From: HXMU1420-13 sp024742815
Lineage (GTDB): Bacteria; Bacteroidota; Rhodothermia; Balneolales; Balneolaceae
Assembly: GCA_024742815.1 (NCBI GenBank)
Contig: JANSXX010000016.1
Span: 1-64,000 of the forward strand
DNA: 64,000 nt
Direction of reading: 5' to 3'
Shown here: positions 53,086 to 62,710 of the stretch, one piece after another
How positions within the stretch are numbered: the first letter of the stretch is position 1
Layout: the number at the start of each line of letters is the position of its first letter
The notes under the pieces: generated by a model
The model's database searches: none
The model's input: the letters and a program-made list of their open reading frames with translations, nothing else
Told to the model about the DNA's origin: nothing
Position numbers and translations under genes: made by a program

Positions 53086-55221
53086 TTATTTTAAATAAGT
53101 GATTTTCAGGGTTTTGATGGTGTACGGAGTTTTAAGTACAACCAGATAAACTCCGGTAGCAATACTCGCCGAATTATTTACATTCCAGCTTACCTGAAAG
53201 TTTTTCAGTCCGGAGAATTGTTGTGTATTAAGGGTTGCCACTTTTTGCCCAATGATATTATAAATTTCAATGCTGCTCGTCGATGCATCCCATAGTTCCG
53301 ACACTTCTACATTAATATTTACACTTGGGTTAAACGGATTGGGATATGCACTTAAAGAGTCGATTTCGAACGATTCCGGCACGATTTCTTCTTCGATAGG
53401 TACGATGGCCGACTCATCGATACAGGTTGCGCAGGCAAACACGGTATCGCTTGGTTCTAACGCCAAAAAAGAGGTGTACCTGGAAAGCACTCGATTCTCA
53501 AGACTCATTTCGATGATATCTTCAATCTCTTCGTTGGATGGATTCCCATTCTCTAATTGTTTGATGCGCTGGCCAACCCAAATCTTTTTCAAAACACTAT
53601 CCGCCGGATTTAGATCTTCTTCCGAAACCGTAATTTGTTTAGAAAATACTTCATCCCGATAAAATCCTGATATTTGAATGTCGAAGGGAGCCGTGCCGGT
53701 AAATTTACCCAATTGGTAATAAGATGATGAACTCAAACTGCTGTTTTCATCTTCTGAAGTGTATCTACCATAACTGAAACCACCATTTATCAGTGGATAC
53801 ACTTCCATATCAGAAATCGCTCCGTTTATTTTTTGTAAGGATGTGGACAAGATCTCATATTCATTGGATGAATCATTGTGATCGGTGAGTTCGCCCGCGG
53901 TATCACGAGTTAAATTCAAATAGAAATATTCATTGCCGAGATAGTAACGACCATTTCGCCACTCGTAATTGAAATTTTTTGTTTGAATATCTGCCACATG
54001 TACCGTGGGAAAGTTCCCTCCTGCATAATCTACGAGTGCGTCAAGCAGTGTGTTTGCATTTTCGATATTACTATAGTTTTGTGAAGAGGAAATCAATAAT
54101 ATGGAACTGTTTTGCTCACTAGTTTCCGTAAAATCGTACGCATCGGTGAGTAAGTTATCCATATTGCTAAACGCCGACCCTAAATCTTCATTCTCCATAA
54201 AGGCAGTAAAAGCACTATCGATAGTTGCATCATTTGCCTGTATCCATTCATCCGACATTTTTAATGTTGTTAATCCTGAAAAGAAGACATTAAAAGAATC
54301 CTTGTCGGATAAATATGTTTTGAGCTGTTCTTGCACGTTTTGCATCAATTCTGTTTCAACCAGATTTGTGTTATTCATGTCCAAATCTACTAAAACAAGA
54401 ACATTCTGTGTGAACTCCGAATCAATCAACTCAAACGGTAATAATGAGATGTCAAAATATTTATCGGTACCGTCATCGTAGGTTCGCACTTGTAAGGAAT
54501 CTTGTTTTTCCTCATGTGTGATACTGAATGAACGCGCATATCCGCTAGTAGGAACGGTAGTTTTTAAAAAAAGGCGCTCCTCCAAAGATCCTGTTTCAAA
54601 TGTGACGGAAGATTCTCCCGAAATCTTCACTTTTTCTGCATCAGAATCAGTGAAAATCAAAAAACCGGGATCAGCAGTTTCTGAAGTAGTTAGTTTTTGC
54701 AGCTGATCAGGTAAGCGAACACTTTTTGATGATGAATTTACAGTATTGGGCACCAGATAAGTAAGCCTGATCTTCCTCTCTTCGGTAGGCTTAAACGGAT
54801 AAATTCTTAATTCGTACCACCCATCACCATTTTTATAAATAATGGCAGGATCTTTTCGTCGATTTACGATCCCTTCATAAATTCGTTCAGCGGTCCACCG
54901 GTCGTACATCCGGGCTTCCATAATTTCATCCCCTACCCAGAGCCAAAGGTTTGTAATCTCGTAAGTTTCAGGGAGCCTGAAATACGCATATAACTCAATT
55001 TGTGTGCCTGCTGCGAACTCGTTGGGATTATCTGACTTAAAACTCATGTATGAGTTCACCTCAGAATAAGCTCCCTTATCCGTGACTCTGTAAACATTTT
55101 CAGTTAACGTAACCCCCGTATTTTGCCAGGTCCGATCAGGATTTGAAATCCTCATATACTGTGCATTGGCACTTATTGAAATTATCCCGAAAAAAAGAAT
55201 TGCAATTATTGACTTATACAT
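53086..55221 (-). CDS. VIT/VWA-like secreted protein with C-terminal sorting domain
   Basis: The 711-residue protein has a signal peptide (1-20, ANA-Q), a VIT-like domain (about 35-160, EFAAGTQIELYAYFRLPETY and RWTAERIYEGIVNRRKDPAI), a degenerate VWA-like domain (about 265-400, VLVLVDLDMNNTN; the classical D-x-S-x-S metal site is replaced by D-L-D-M-N) and a sorting domain (YPNPFNPSVNINV ... TLKITYLK). It is the third protein in the window with this secretion signal. A MIDAS site is therefore doubtful. Role unknown; VIT/VWA proteins often bind other surface proteins. Confidence 0.8.
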   Translation of the reverse strand: MYKSIIAILFFGIISISANAQYMRISNPDRTWQNTGVTLTENVYRVTDKGAYSEVNSYMSFKSDNPNEFAAGTQIELYAYFRLPETYEITNLWLWVGDEIMEARMYDRWTAERIYEGIVNRRKDPAIIYKNGDGWYELRIYPFKPTEERKIRLTYLVPNTVNSSSKSVRLPDQLQKLTTSETADPGFLIFTDSDAEKVKISGESSVTFETGSLEERLFLKTTVPTSGYARSFSITHEEKQDSLQVRTYDDGTDKYFDISLLPFELIDSEFTQNVLVLVDLDMNNTNLVETELMQNVQEQLKTYLSDKDSFNVFFSGLTTLKMSDEWIQANDATIDSAFTAFMENEDLGSAFSNMDNLLTDAYDFTETSEQNSSILLISSSQNYSNIENANTLLDALVDYAGGNFPTVHVADIQTKNFNYEWRNGRYYLGNEYFYLNLTRDTAGELTDHNDSSNEYEILSTSLQKINGAISDMEVYPLINGGFSYGRYTSEDENSSLSSSSYYQLGKFTGTAPFDIQISGFYRDEVFSKQITVSEEDLNPADSVLKKIWVGQRIKQLENGNPSNEEIEDIIEMSLENRVLSRYTSFLALEPSDTVFACATCIDESAIVPIEEEIVPESFEIDSLSAYPNPFNPSVNINVEVSELWDASTSSIEIYNIIGQKVATLNTQQFSGLKNFQVSWNVNNSASIATGVYLVVLKTPYTIKTLKITYLK

Positions 55222-55359
55222 GTTAGAGCCTTGAATAATTAATTGTAATAATTGTATTTACAATACAAACCTACGAATAATATTAAACTCTAGTATGAAC
55301 TATTTGTGAATAAATTTTATACTTAATTTCAATTCATCCAAAACACAAAACAGGTTATT

Positions 55360-56526
55360 TTGAACGCCCAGCAATTAGAGAAAAAGCATCATTTTCAGGT
55401 TTACAATCGCTACCCGGTAACGCTTAAAGAAGGAAGCGGAGCTAAAGCCTGGGATATTGAAGGAAAAGAGTATATCGACCTGCTGGCGGGAATTGCTGTG
55501 AATAACTTGGGGCATTGCCACCCGGCAATTGTTGAGGCCATCAATGAGCAATCCAAAAAACTACTGCATACTTCGAATTTCTATTATACCGAGGAACAAA
55601 GTGAGTTCATTTCCCGACTGGCTTACTTAAGCGGATTGGATCGGGTGTTCTTGTGTAATTCCGGATTAGAAGCCATGGAAGCTTGTGTAAAACTTGCTCG
55701 CGCGTGGGGACATCAACATGGTAAATCCGGTAATATCATTTCTCTCACCAATGGGTTTCACGGGCGTTCATTAGCAGGAGTAACGTTAAGCAAGCCCTTT
55801 TACCAACAAGGTTTTGATCCCCTGCCAGCAGGTTTCAAACAATCACCATTTAATGATTTTGAAGCGCTACTGGAACAAGTTGATGATCAAACCTTAGCTA
55901 TCGCTTTCGAATTGATTCAGGGAAATAGTGGTGTACATATCGCAGAGAAAGAGTTTGTACAACAAGTGCGCGATTTGTGTACAGAAAAGGGAATCTTGTT
56001 GATCATCGACGAAGTGCAAACCGGTGTTGCCCGGACAGGAAAATTCTGGTGTTACGAACATTATGGCATCAAACCGGATGTTGTTGCAAGTGCAAAAGCT
56101 TTGGCCGGTGGCATCCCAATTGGAGCTATTATGGCAGAAGAATCGGTGGCTGCGGCTTTTGACTATGGCCAACACGGCACCACATTTGGTGGTAATCCCT
56201 TTGCATGTGCAGTTGGCAATGCCTGTTTAAAAACCATTTCGCAACAAAACATTGCAGAACAGGCCGCCGAAAAGGGACAATACATGATGGAATTGATTCG
56301 AAACAAAACCAAAGGTAATTCTGTTGTAAAAGAAGTACGGGGAATGGGTTTAATGATTGGCGTTGAGTTAGATACACCAGGTCGCCCTGTGGTGGAGCGT
56401 ATGTTCGAACTGGGAGTACTCAGTAATGTTGCCGGTGGAAATGTGTTACGAATTGTGCCGCCGTTAATTATCTCGCAAGAAGAAATTGATCGCTCTGTTG
56501 AGATTCTAGCTCAAGCCCTAAGTTGA
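55360..56526 (+). CDS. argD: Acetylornithine-type aminotransferase (class III PLP enzyme)
   Basis: The 388-residue enzyme (TTG start; no better codon) has the class III features: GIAVNNLGHCHPAIVEA, the PLP pocket in CNSGLEAMEACVKLAR, D217 in LLIIDEVQTGVARTG and the PLP lysine K246 in SAKALAGGIPIGA. The whole pattern fits acetylornithine aminotransferase of arginine synthesis, or the related LysJ/GabT enzymes. No other arginine gene is adjacent, so the exact substrate is inferred. Confidence 0.82.
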   Translation: MNAQQLEKKHHFQVYNRYPVTLKEGSGAKAWDIEGKEYIDLLAGIAVNNLGHCHPAIVEAINEQSKKLLHTSNFYYTEEQSEFISRLAYLSGLDRVFLCNSGLEAMEACVKLARAWGHQHGKSGNIISLTNGFHGRSLAGVTLSKPFYQQGFDPLPAGFKQSPFNDFEALLEQVDDQTLAIAFELIQGNSGVHIAEKEFVQQVRDLCTEKGILLIIDEVQTGVARTGKFWCYEHYGIKPDVVASAKALAGGIPIGAIMAEESVAAAFDYGQHGTTFGGNPFACAVGNACLKTISQQNIAEQAAEKGQYMMELIRNKTKGNSVVKEVRGMGLMIGVELDTPGRPVVERMFELGVLSNVAGGNVLRIVPPLIISQEEIDRSVEILAQALS

Positions 56527-56557
56527 AAATAGAATTGTACAAAACAGTTCATCGTCT

Positions 56558-57154
56558 ATGCATAAAATATCTACATTTTTGTTTCCTTTATTGTTGATGG
56601 GATATCATTCAAATGCACAGTCCTTTGAGTTTACTTCAGATATACTGCCAAACAGTTCCATTTCTATCAATGGGAAATCGAATGTGAATTCTTTTAGTTG
56701 TAGCTACAATAATCCCTTTCCTGATGTAACCCTTCAGCATACTTCCACCTTAAAAGAAAACACTTTTTTGGTGAATGGTGATACTCTGGCACTAAAAATA
56801 AAAGAGTTTGATTGCGGTAAGCGTGGGGTAAATCGTGATATGCGAAAAACCCTGAAAGCGGATGATTATCCTACCATAGATGCCTGGATCGATCGCATTA
56901 CTTTAAACGAATCGGGCGAAGCAATCGCCATTATGCTGGTTTCGATTGCCGGTACAACTAATCAGTACGAAGTGAAAATAGATGAAACGCCGGATACTGA
57001 AGTACTCGAAATCAAAGGAGAGCAGGAAATTTTTCTTTCTGATTTTAACCTCGATACACCAAGCGCACTTTTCGGATTAGTAACCGTTGAGGATCGGTTC
57101 GTAGTTGAGTTTGAGCTGAACATCAAGCAAAAAAAAGGCAGCCTAGATAACTAA
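56558..57154 (+). CDS. YceI-like exported protein
   Basis: The 198-residue product has a signal peptide (MHKISTFLFPLLLMGYHSNA) and a lipocalin-like YceI pattern: ISINGKSNVNSFSC, CGKRGVNRDMRKTLKADDYP (the family's M-x-x-x-L-K-x-x-x-Y-P block) and FGLVTVEDRFVVEFELNI. YceI proteins bind isoprenoid-like or amphiphilic molecules in the periplasm. It faces the porin and second YceI gene from the other strand. Its last codons overlap the porin's terminator. Confidence 0.78.
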   Translation: MHKISTFLFPLLLMGYHSNAQSFEFTSDILPNSSISINGKSNVNSFSCSYNNPFPDVTLQHTSTLKENTFLVNGDTLALKIKEFDCGKRGVNRDMRKTLKADDYPTIDAWIDRITLNESGEAIAIMLVSIAGTTNQYEVKIDETPDTEVLEIKGEQEIFLSDFNLDTPSALFGLVTVEDRFVVEFELNIKQKKGSLDN

Positions 57155-57162
57155 GCTGCCTT
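57130..57162 (-). terminator. Terminator of the porin gene, inside the end of the YceI-like gene
   Basis: AAGGCAGCCTAG (57135-57146) pairs with CTAAGCTGCCTT (57151-57162) with one mismatch and a loop ATAA. On the minus strand a run of T (57130-57136) follows. It covers the last codons and stop of the opposite gene. Confidence 0.85.
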
Positions 57163-57179
57163 AAGAGGGTTCTATTAAT

Positions 57180-58460
57180 TTAGAAGCTTACTACTGCCTC
57201 AATATTAATTCCACTGAATGAAGCACCATCGTACTTGCTACCTGTTGGATAGTCGTTCCAGTTTTGTACAACGTATTCTACTTTAGTTAATACGTTTGGA
57301 GTTAGGAACCAACCACCACCAATATTGAATCGGTTTACGCTAATATCAGTACCGGCTGCAATTTCGCCACTTACTGTGTTGTAACGGGTACCTACGTAAA
57401 CATCGTTGTTATCGCCAAAGCGGTACAATAATTCTGCACCAATGTGATTGAATGAACGAGTGTCTGACTCAACAGCAGTTTTACCACTACTCATTTCGTA
57501 CACACCGAAGAACTCGATACCTTGGAACTTCACGAATGGGTTAACCATGATTGAAGTCATTTCGCCACCAATTGGTCCACCAGGAGCAAAACGAGAAACT
57601 ACAAAGTTAGGGCTGAAACGTCCGCTTCTGAAGTCATCATCAAGAACGTTGTAATAACGCGATCCTGCACGGTCACCGGTATATAGATACTGTGAACCGG
57701 ATTCAGCAGAGTTATAAAGTGAAGCACTTAAACGAACTCTGAGATCTTCGTTAACTTGGCTGTCGTATCCTGCTTTTAGCAATAAATTGATTTTCTCATC
57801 AATAGCTGGCTTAACAGTGCTTTGATTCAATTTACCGTTGGTAAGACCAATCATACCGAAGAAATCGTCGGCGAAGTAATATACTTCTGCACCCACTTCT
57901 GTGGTGAAAGAATCCATTAGGTAGTTACCTACAAAAGGATTGAATAAAGCCTGACCATTATCACTTCTTCTGAAGTGAGTATCGCCGTAGTTATTTTCCA
58001 TGTGACCTACGCGAATTCTAAGATTTTCCATCAAACCGGATAGGAAACCTTCTTGTACGAAGTCAAGATTATCAATCTGGATAAATCCACCTTTAACCCA
58101 AGCTTCGGCGTGGTGTTGCGAAGATAGATAAGTTCTAAGGTGCATTACTAAACCTTTAGCCAGAACTACGTCGATATCAAGATTTGAAGTAGCTAGGTTA
58201 AAGTTATTTTCTAGCTCAGGAAGATCGTCGTTAGTGTTTTCATGACTGATGCCCTGGAATTGTAAGGTGTTTGCACCACCTACGCGAACGTAAAGTCCGT
58301 CGAAGGTAAGATCACTTACTTTTGCAGGCTCAAATACATTAAGCCCCGATTTGTCCTGATTTCTGAGATTATCAATTTGCCGATCGCTTTGTGCGTACAC
58401 CGAAAAGGCACTTAAACTGACCACAAGCGCACCGAGAATGATACTTTTTAACGTTTTCAT
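57180..58460 (-). CDS. Outer-membrane porin
   Basis: The 426-residue protein has a signal peptide (1-23, VYA-Q) and a barrel-like body with aromatic girdles, charged turns and a terminal Phe (INIEAVVSF). Features such as LDIDVVLAKGLVMHLRTYLS, the R-V-G-H-M-E-N-N-Y-G-D loop and G-A-E-L-L-Y-R-F-G-D resemble phosphate-selective porin-like (OprO/OprP) proteins. The channel selectivity cannot be read. It shares a strand and a 18-nt gap with the YceI gene upstream, so the two are probably co-transcribed. Confidence 0.82.
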   Translation of the reverse strand: MKTLKSIILGALVVSLSAFSVYAQSDRQIDNLRNQDKSGLNVFEPAKVSDLTFDGLYVRVGGANTLQFQGISHENTNDDLPELENNFNLATSNLDIDVVLAKGLVMHLRTYLSSQHHAEAWVKGGFIQIDNLDFVQEGFLSGLMENLRIRVGHMENNYGDTHFRRSDNGQALFNPFVGNYLMDSFTTEVGAEVYYFADDFFGMIGLTNGKLNQSTVKPAIDEKINLLLKAGYDSQVNEDLRVRLSASLYNSAESGSQYLYTGDRAGSRYYNVLDDDFRSGRFSPNFVVSRFAPGGPIGGEMTSIMVNPFVKFQGIEFFGVYEMSSGKTAVESDTRSFNHIGAELLYRFGDNNDVYVGTRYNTVSGEIAAGTDISVNRFNIGGGWFLTPNVLTKVEYVVQNWNDYPTGSKYDGASFSGINIEAVVSF

Positions 58461-58478
58461 GATTTCTCCTCTACATGT

Positions 58479-59039
58479 TTATTGTTTGGTTAGGAATAAT
58501 TTAAAGTCGATGGTAACCTCGTCACCTGTTTTCATAGTCCCCATCATTGCTGTTGGAGGATCTATTCCAAAGTCGCTCATCAGAATGGCTTTAGCGCCGG
58601 TTAATTGCAGTACATCATTGTTTAAACTATGCCCTGCAGAAACTGTAATTGGCTGCTCTTTGCCTGCGATGGATAAAAGTCCGCTGGCTGTAATGGAATC
58701 CGCAGAAACAGATTCTATGCCACTAAGCGTAAAGGTGATTTGAGGATGATCTTTTTCATTTAATGCACCCATGGTTTTTCGATCCATAATGCGCTTTCCG
58801 CTTTCGATCGATTTTACCTGTGCTGTAAATGAGAAAGATGTTATATCTATGCTTCCCTCTTCTGTGGAAGCAATATTGGTGTTTACCGAAAACTCTTCGA
58901 CTACACTTTCCCAATCATGTACCGTTGATGTACCCTGAATGGTTACCTTGCTTTGTTCTTTGTCAAGAATGTAGCTGTTTTGTGTAAACCCAGAACTGTA
59001 TATGATGATACTGACTAATAGCGTACAGAAAACCTTCAT
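58479..59039 (-). CDS. YceI family protein
   Basis: The 186-residue protein has a signal peptide (1-19) and a typical YceI domain: YILDKEQSKVTIQGTSTVHD, ESGKRIMDRKTMGALNEKDH and ITVSAGHSLNNDVLQLTG. It is predicted to bind a lipid-like molecule in the periplasm. With the porin downstream it forms a two-gene unit; another YceI-like gene lies on the far side of the porin. The long empty region upstream should hold its promoter. Confidence 0.9.
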   Translation of the reverse strand: MKVFCTLLVSIIIYSSGFTQNSYILDKEQSKVTIQGTSTVHDWESVVEEFSVNTNIASTEEGSIDITSFSFTAQVKSIESGKRIMDRKTMGALNEKDHPQITFTLSGIESVSADSITASGLLSIAGKEQPITVSAGHSLNNDVLQLTGAKAILMSDFGIDPPTAMMGTMKTGDEVTIDFKLFLTKQ

Positions 59040-59426
59040 TGTACTACCTCTATTAAAAAGTTAGAAGTTGTTTGTTATGAAGATTGGCCAATCTGTCCTT
59101 AATGCGTGAGCAAACTAATGGTGAAAAATGAAGATTATGTGAATTCTAATATCCACATTAGATTATCGTATTAATATTCACCTTTTCATTTGCAATGCTA
59201 GATTTATTAAGCTCTTAAATAACTGTAATAACTGAAATTATTTATCCAATTTTTTACAAAATCTAACGCCCTAAAATAATTTTACCGGAAAGCGACTATA
59301 AAATAAATATACGACGTTAACTAATTGATAGTCAATGACTTAAAAAAACGATGAGTATACCCAACAACTTTCAGTTCTTGAACAATTTTTTAGAATTGGT
59401 TTTTTCCGCACCCTTTTTTTGCGGAA
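59040..59426. other. Non-coding AT-rich region
   Basis: No gene, RNA or strong terminator is seen in these 387 bp. It must hold the promoter of the YceI-porin unit (minus strand). A 7-bp inverted repeat, TTCCGCA/TGCGGAA, lies at 59404-59426 next to the threonine aldolase stop but has no T run. Confidence 0.6.
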
Positions 59427-60446
59427 TTAGTTAAACAATTCCACCATAGTTTCCAGTAATTGAGTGAACTCGTTTTCCGAAATTTGAAAATGAAAGGTAG
59501 CCCGAATTGTTTTTGGGCCGAACTGAACCATTCGAATTCCGGCTTGCTCCAATTTCTCTAACGCCTGCTCAGCATCCCCCTCTTTCACATCAAAAATTAC
59601 GATGTTACTCTCTACAGAATCTTTATCTATCTCGAGTTGGGTACACTTGGAAACAACATCAGCAAATAAAGCTGCTCTGCGATGATCTTCAGCAAGTAAC
59701 GGCCAATGGTGTTCCACGGCGAAATCGGCTGCAGCAGCCAAAATTCCAACCTGACGCATTCCCCCTCCCCACATTTTTCGGAACCGGCGTGCTTTTTGAA
59801 TATTCTGTTTACTTGAAAGTAACATCGAGCCAACCGGTGCGCCCAATCCTTTACTAAAACAGACTGATATAGTATCAGCAATGGTTCCAAAGAAATCTGC
59901 TTCAATATTCGTTGCAGTCATGGCATTCCAAATTCGAGCTCCGTCGATATGAACCAAAAGCTCTTGTTCATCGGCAAAAGCTTTTAATGCTTTTAGCTCA
60001 TCTTTGCTGTAACAGGCTCCGCCCCCTTTATTGGTTGAATTCTCAAGACAAAGCACTTTTGTTGATGGCTCCCAGTCATAACGGCCACGTTTAAGCGCAA
60101 GTAAATGATCGGTATTTAATTTTCCATGATTTCCCTCAATCGGATGAATCTGCACTCCTGATAAAAAAGCCGTTGCCCCGGTTTCGTAATTAAAAATATG
60201 CCCTTTTTTTTCGATCAGAATCTCATCTCCGGGTTGGGTCAATACTTTCACCGCAAGTTGATTACTCATGGTTCCGCTCGGTACAAATAAACCTGCCTCC
60301 ATCCCAAACATTGCAGCCATCTTTTGTTCAAATGCGTTAACCGTACTATCTTCGCCAAACACATCATCACCCACTTCCGCTGAGGTCATAGCTACCAGCA
60401 TTTTTGGAGTTGGTTTGGTGATGGTATCGCTTCGTAAATCTATCAT
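59427..60446 (-). CDS. ltaE: Low-specificity L-threonine aldolase
   Basis: The 339-residue PLP enzyme begins MIDLRSDTITKPTPKMLVAM, the classical start of threonine aldolases, and has G-D-D-V-F-G-E-D, HIDGARIWNA and the PLP lysine K199 in SVCFSKGLGAPVGS. It splits L-threonine or L-allo-threonine to glycine and acetaldehyde. It stands alone, divergent from the nitrilase gene. Confidence 0.93.
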   Translation of the reverse strand: MIDLRSDTITKPTPKMLVAMTSAEVGDDVFGEDSTVNAFEQKMAAMFGMEAGLFVPSGTMSNQLAVKVLTQPGDEILIEKKGHIFNYETGATAFLSGVQIHPIEGNHGKLNTDHLLALKRGRYDWEPSTKVLCLENSTNKGGGACYSKDELKALKAFADEQELLVHIDGARIWNAMTATNIEADFFGTIADTISVCFSKGLGAPVGSMLLSSKQNIQKARRFRKMWGGGMRQVGILAAAADFAVEHHWPLLAEDHRRAALFADVVSKCTQLEIDKDSVESNIVIFDVKEGDAEQALEKLEQAGIRMVQFGPKTIRATFHFQISENEFTQLLETMVELFN

Positions 60447-60510
60447 AATCTGTTTTGGATTTTAAAAGGGATGGAATATACTGAATGCACTTTCACTGTA
60501 AATCAACAAT

Positions 60511-61494
60511 TTGGCTTTGCAACAAAAAATTACTGTAGCGCTGATTCAGCAACCGCCTGTGTTTATGAATGCCAAATCGAGTACTGCTAAGGCTTTGGAG
60601 TTCATCAAAGAAGTAACAGAACAAGGCGCACAACTGATTGTTTTTCCTGAAACCTGGTTTCCGGGCTATCCCGTTTGGCTCGATTATTCCCCAAGTGCAG
60701 CGCTTTGGGATCATCCGCCGGCTAAAGCTCTTTTTCGTTTATTGATGGATAATTGCTTACAGATTGATGACGAACATTATCAGGCATTTTCTAAAGCTGC
60801 AATTGAAAAGAACTGCACCATTGTAATGGGAGCGCAAGAGCGTGTGGGTAGAAGTATTTACAATACCATCTTTTATTTTTTACCGGATGGCACGGTTAAT
60901 AAGCATCGAAAGTTGATGCCTACGTATACTGAACGCTTAATTTGGGCTTATGGTGATGGAAGCACTTTACCGGTTATTGAAGTGGAGGGAACGCGCATTG
61001 GAGGTTTGATCTGTTGGGAACACTGGATGCCACTGGCGCGCGCAGCCATGCAACAGCAGCAAGAACATATCCATATTGCGCAATGGCCAATGGTTAAAAG
61101 CGCAAACCTGATCGCATCCCAAAGTTACGCGTTCGAAGCACAATGCTATGTTCTAGCCGTTGGATGTACGCTCACAAAACAGCAAATGCTGGATGGTTTA
61201 TCCTCGGTTTGTGAAACAGATGAAGACCGAATTGCCATGGAAATCTTCAAACAAATTCCGATCGAAAACGAAGATTTAATCTTGAAAGGTGGAAGTGCGA
61301 TCATCCACCCTGATACTTCGCTTTTAATCGAGCCTATTTACAATTCCCCCGAACTTATTGTGCAAGAATTAGATTTAACCAAACTAAACGAGGGTAACTT
61401 GTTCTTAGATACTGCCGGACATTATTCCCGGCCTGATGTATTTACATTAACGGTTGATGCCCGACCCAAAACCAATATCACTTTTGAGCACTAA
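60511..61494 (+). CDS. Nitrilase-family carbon-nitrogen hydrolase
   Basis: The 327-residue enzyme (TTG start) keeps the catalytic triad of the superfamily: E47 in VFPETWFPGYP, K134 in KHRKLMPTYTER and C168 in GGLICWEHWMPLARAAM. The W-F-P-G-Y-P and C-W-E-H-W-M-P patterns fit true nitrilases (branch 1) acting on nitriles rather than amidases. The gene end overlaps the start of the lycopene cyclase gene by 38 nt. Confidence 0.88.
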   Translation: MALQQKITVALIQQPPVFMNAKSSTAKALEFIKEVTEQGAQLIVFPETWFPGYPVWLDYSPSAALWDHPPAKALFRLLMDNCLQIDDEHYQAFSKAAIEKNCTIVMGAQERVGRSIYNTIFYFLPDGTVNKHRKLMPTYTERLIWAYGDGSTLPVIEVEGTRIGGLICWEHWMPLARAAMQQQQEHIHIAQWPMVKSANLIASQSYAFEAQCYVLAVGCTLTKQQMLDGLSSVCETDEDRIAMEIFKQIPIENEDLILKGGSAIIHPDTSLLIEPIYNSPELIVQELDLTKLNEGNLFLDTAGHYSRPDVFTLTVDARPKTNITFEH

Positions 61495-62638
61495 AACCTT
61501 TGATATCATAATTGCCGGCGCCGGGCTTTCCGGCTTAAGTTTGGCGTGGTATCTGGCAGAAGGTGATTACAAAGGCAATGTACTTTTGGTCGACAACAGC
61601 TTTGCTCCTCACAACAGTAAGACTTGGTGCTTTTGGGCTAATCATAAGCCGTTCTTTCCGGAAATCATTTATAAAAAGTGGCGGAAATCATACTTCGCAG
61701 CGCAGGATTATCAATCATTCTTATATATGAATGAATACGCCTACTACTGCATTCGAGAAAGTGATTTCAAGGAATATGTCCTAACTAAGCTCAGGAAGAA
61801 ATCAAATTTCAGCCTGCTTGAAGAAGGAATACTTGATATCTATGGAAGCAAGAAAAAAGGTGTTCTGGTAACAAAAAACAGTGATACTTATGTAGCAGAT
61901 TTTATTTTCCAAAGTATCATTCAACCGGAATCTGCCAAAAAAGAACATCTGAAATATCCGTTGCTCCAACACTTCTATGGCATTGAAATTGAAACGGAAG
62001 ACGGAATCTTCGATCCAAATACCTTTGTAATTATGGATGTGGATCATTCGTTCGACGATGGGTATGCTTTCATGTATGTTCTCCCCTACGACCATAACCG
62101 GGCGTTGATTGAGTTCACCGTATTTTCAGAAAATGTATTGCCTAAAAAAGAGTATCGGAAGAAAATTCGTACTTATATAAAGGAGAAATACGGCTTCGGG
62201 AAAAAAGAGTACAAATCTGTTCGTAAAGAATTTGGAGTAATTCCGATGGATGATCGTCCTTTTGAGCCTACATTGGATGTGAACATCTATAATTTAGGAA
62301 CTATGGGAGGACTCACAAAGGCTTCAACCGGATATACTTTTACTCGTGTTCAGCGATATTCCAGGCTATTGGCGGGCTCTTTAATCAACGGTGAATCTCC
62401 GCAAATCACAAATCCATCGAAAAACAGATATCGGTATTACGATAAGCTTTTGCTTCACATCCTGTCTACATCGGTTCCAGAATCGCGGCGTGTGTTCACT
62501 CATCTTTTTAAAAACAACTCCGTTGACGAAATCTTCACATTCCTGAATGAAGACACTTCCATTGTCCAAGATTTGAAGATTATGAATAGCGTACCGTATA
62601 TGCCTTTTTTCCGAGCTATCGGTAACAATCTGATTTAA
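61457..62638 (+). CDS. crtY: Lycopene cyclase (CrtY family)
   Basis: The 393-residue product has an N-terminal FAD/NAD-binding motif (DIIIAGAGLSGLSLAWYL), the block NSKTWCFWAN and the later F-Y-G-I-E-I-E-T, V-L-P-Y-D-H-N-R-A-L-I-E-F-T and G-V-I-P-M-D-D blocks of CrtY-type cyclases, which close the ends of lycopene to beta-carotene. ATG 61457 overlaps the nitrilase gene; a TTG at 61484 is an alternative. Other carotenoid genes are not in the window. The closeness to the nitrilase gene suggests a shared transcript. Confidence 0.82.
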   Translation: MPDPKPISLLSTKTFDIIIAGAGLSGLSLAWYLAEGDYKGNVLLVDNSFAPHNSKTWCFWANHKPFFPEIIYKKWRKSYFAAQDYQSFLYMNEYAYYCIRESDFKEYVLTKLRKKSNFSLLEEGILDIYGSKKKGVLVTKNSDTYVADFIFQSIIQPESAKKEHLKYPLLQHFYGIEIETEDGIFDPNTFVIMDVDHSFDDGYAFMYVLPYDHNRALIEFTVFSENVLPKKEYRKKIRTYIKEKYGFGKKEYKSVRKEFGVIPMDDRPFEPTLDVNIYNLGTMGGLTKASTGYTFTRVQRYSRLLAGSLINGESPQITNPSKNRYRYYDKLLLHILSTSVPESRRVFTHLFKNNSVDEIFTFLNEDTSIVQDLKIMNSVPYMPFFRAIGNNLI

Positions 62639-62710
62639 TTCAGAATTCTTTATCAGAAATTCACAGTGCTAAGTTATGCTACGAGAGAAACTTCAACGAA
62701 TGGAGGCACT

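Noticed and set aside
59404..59426. TTCCGCA/TGCGGAA hairpin next to the threonine aldolase stop as a terminator
   Set aside because: Neither strand has a T run after the stem; it is only noted as an inverted repeat.
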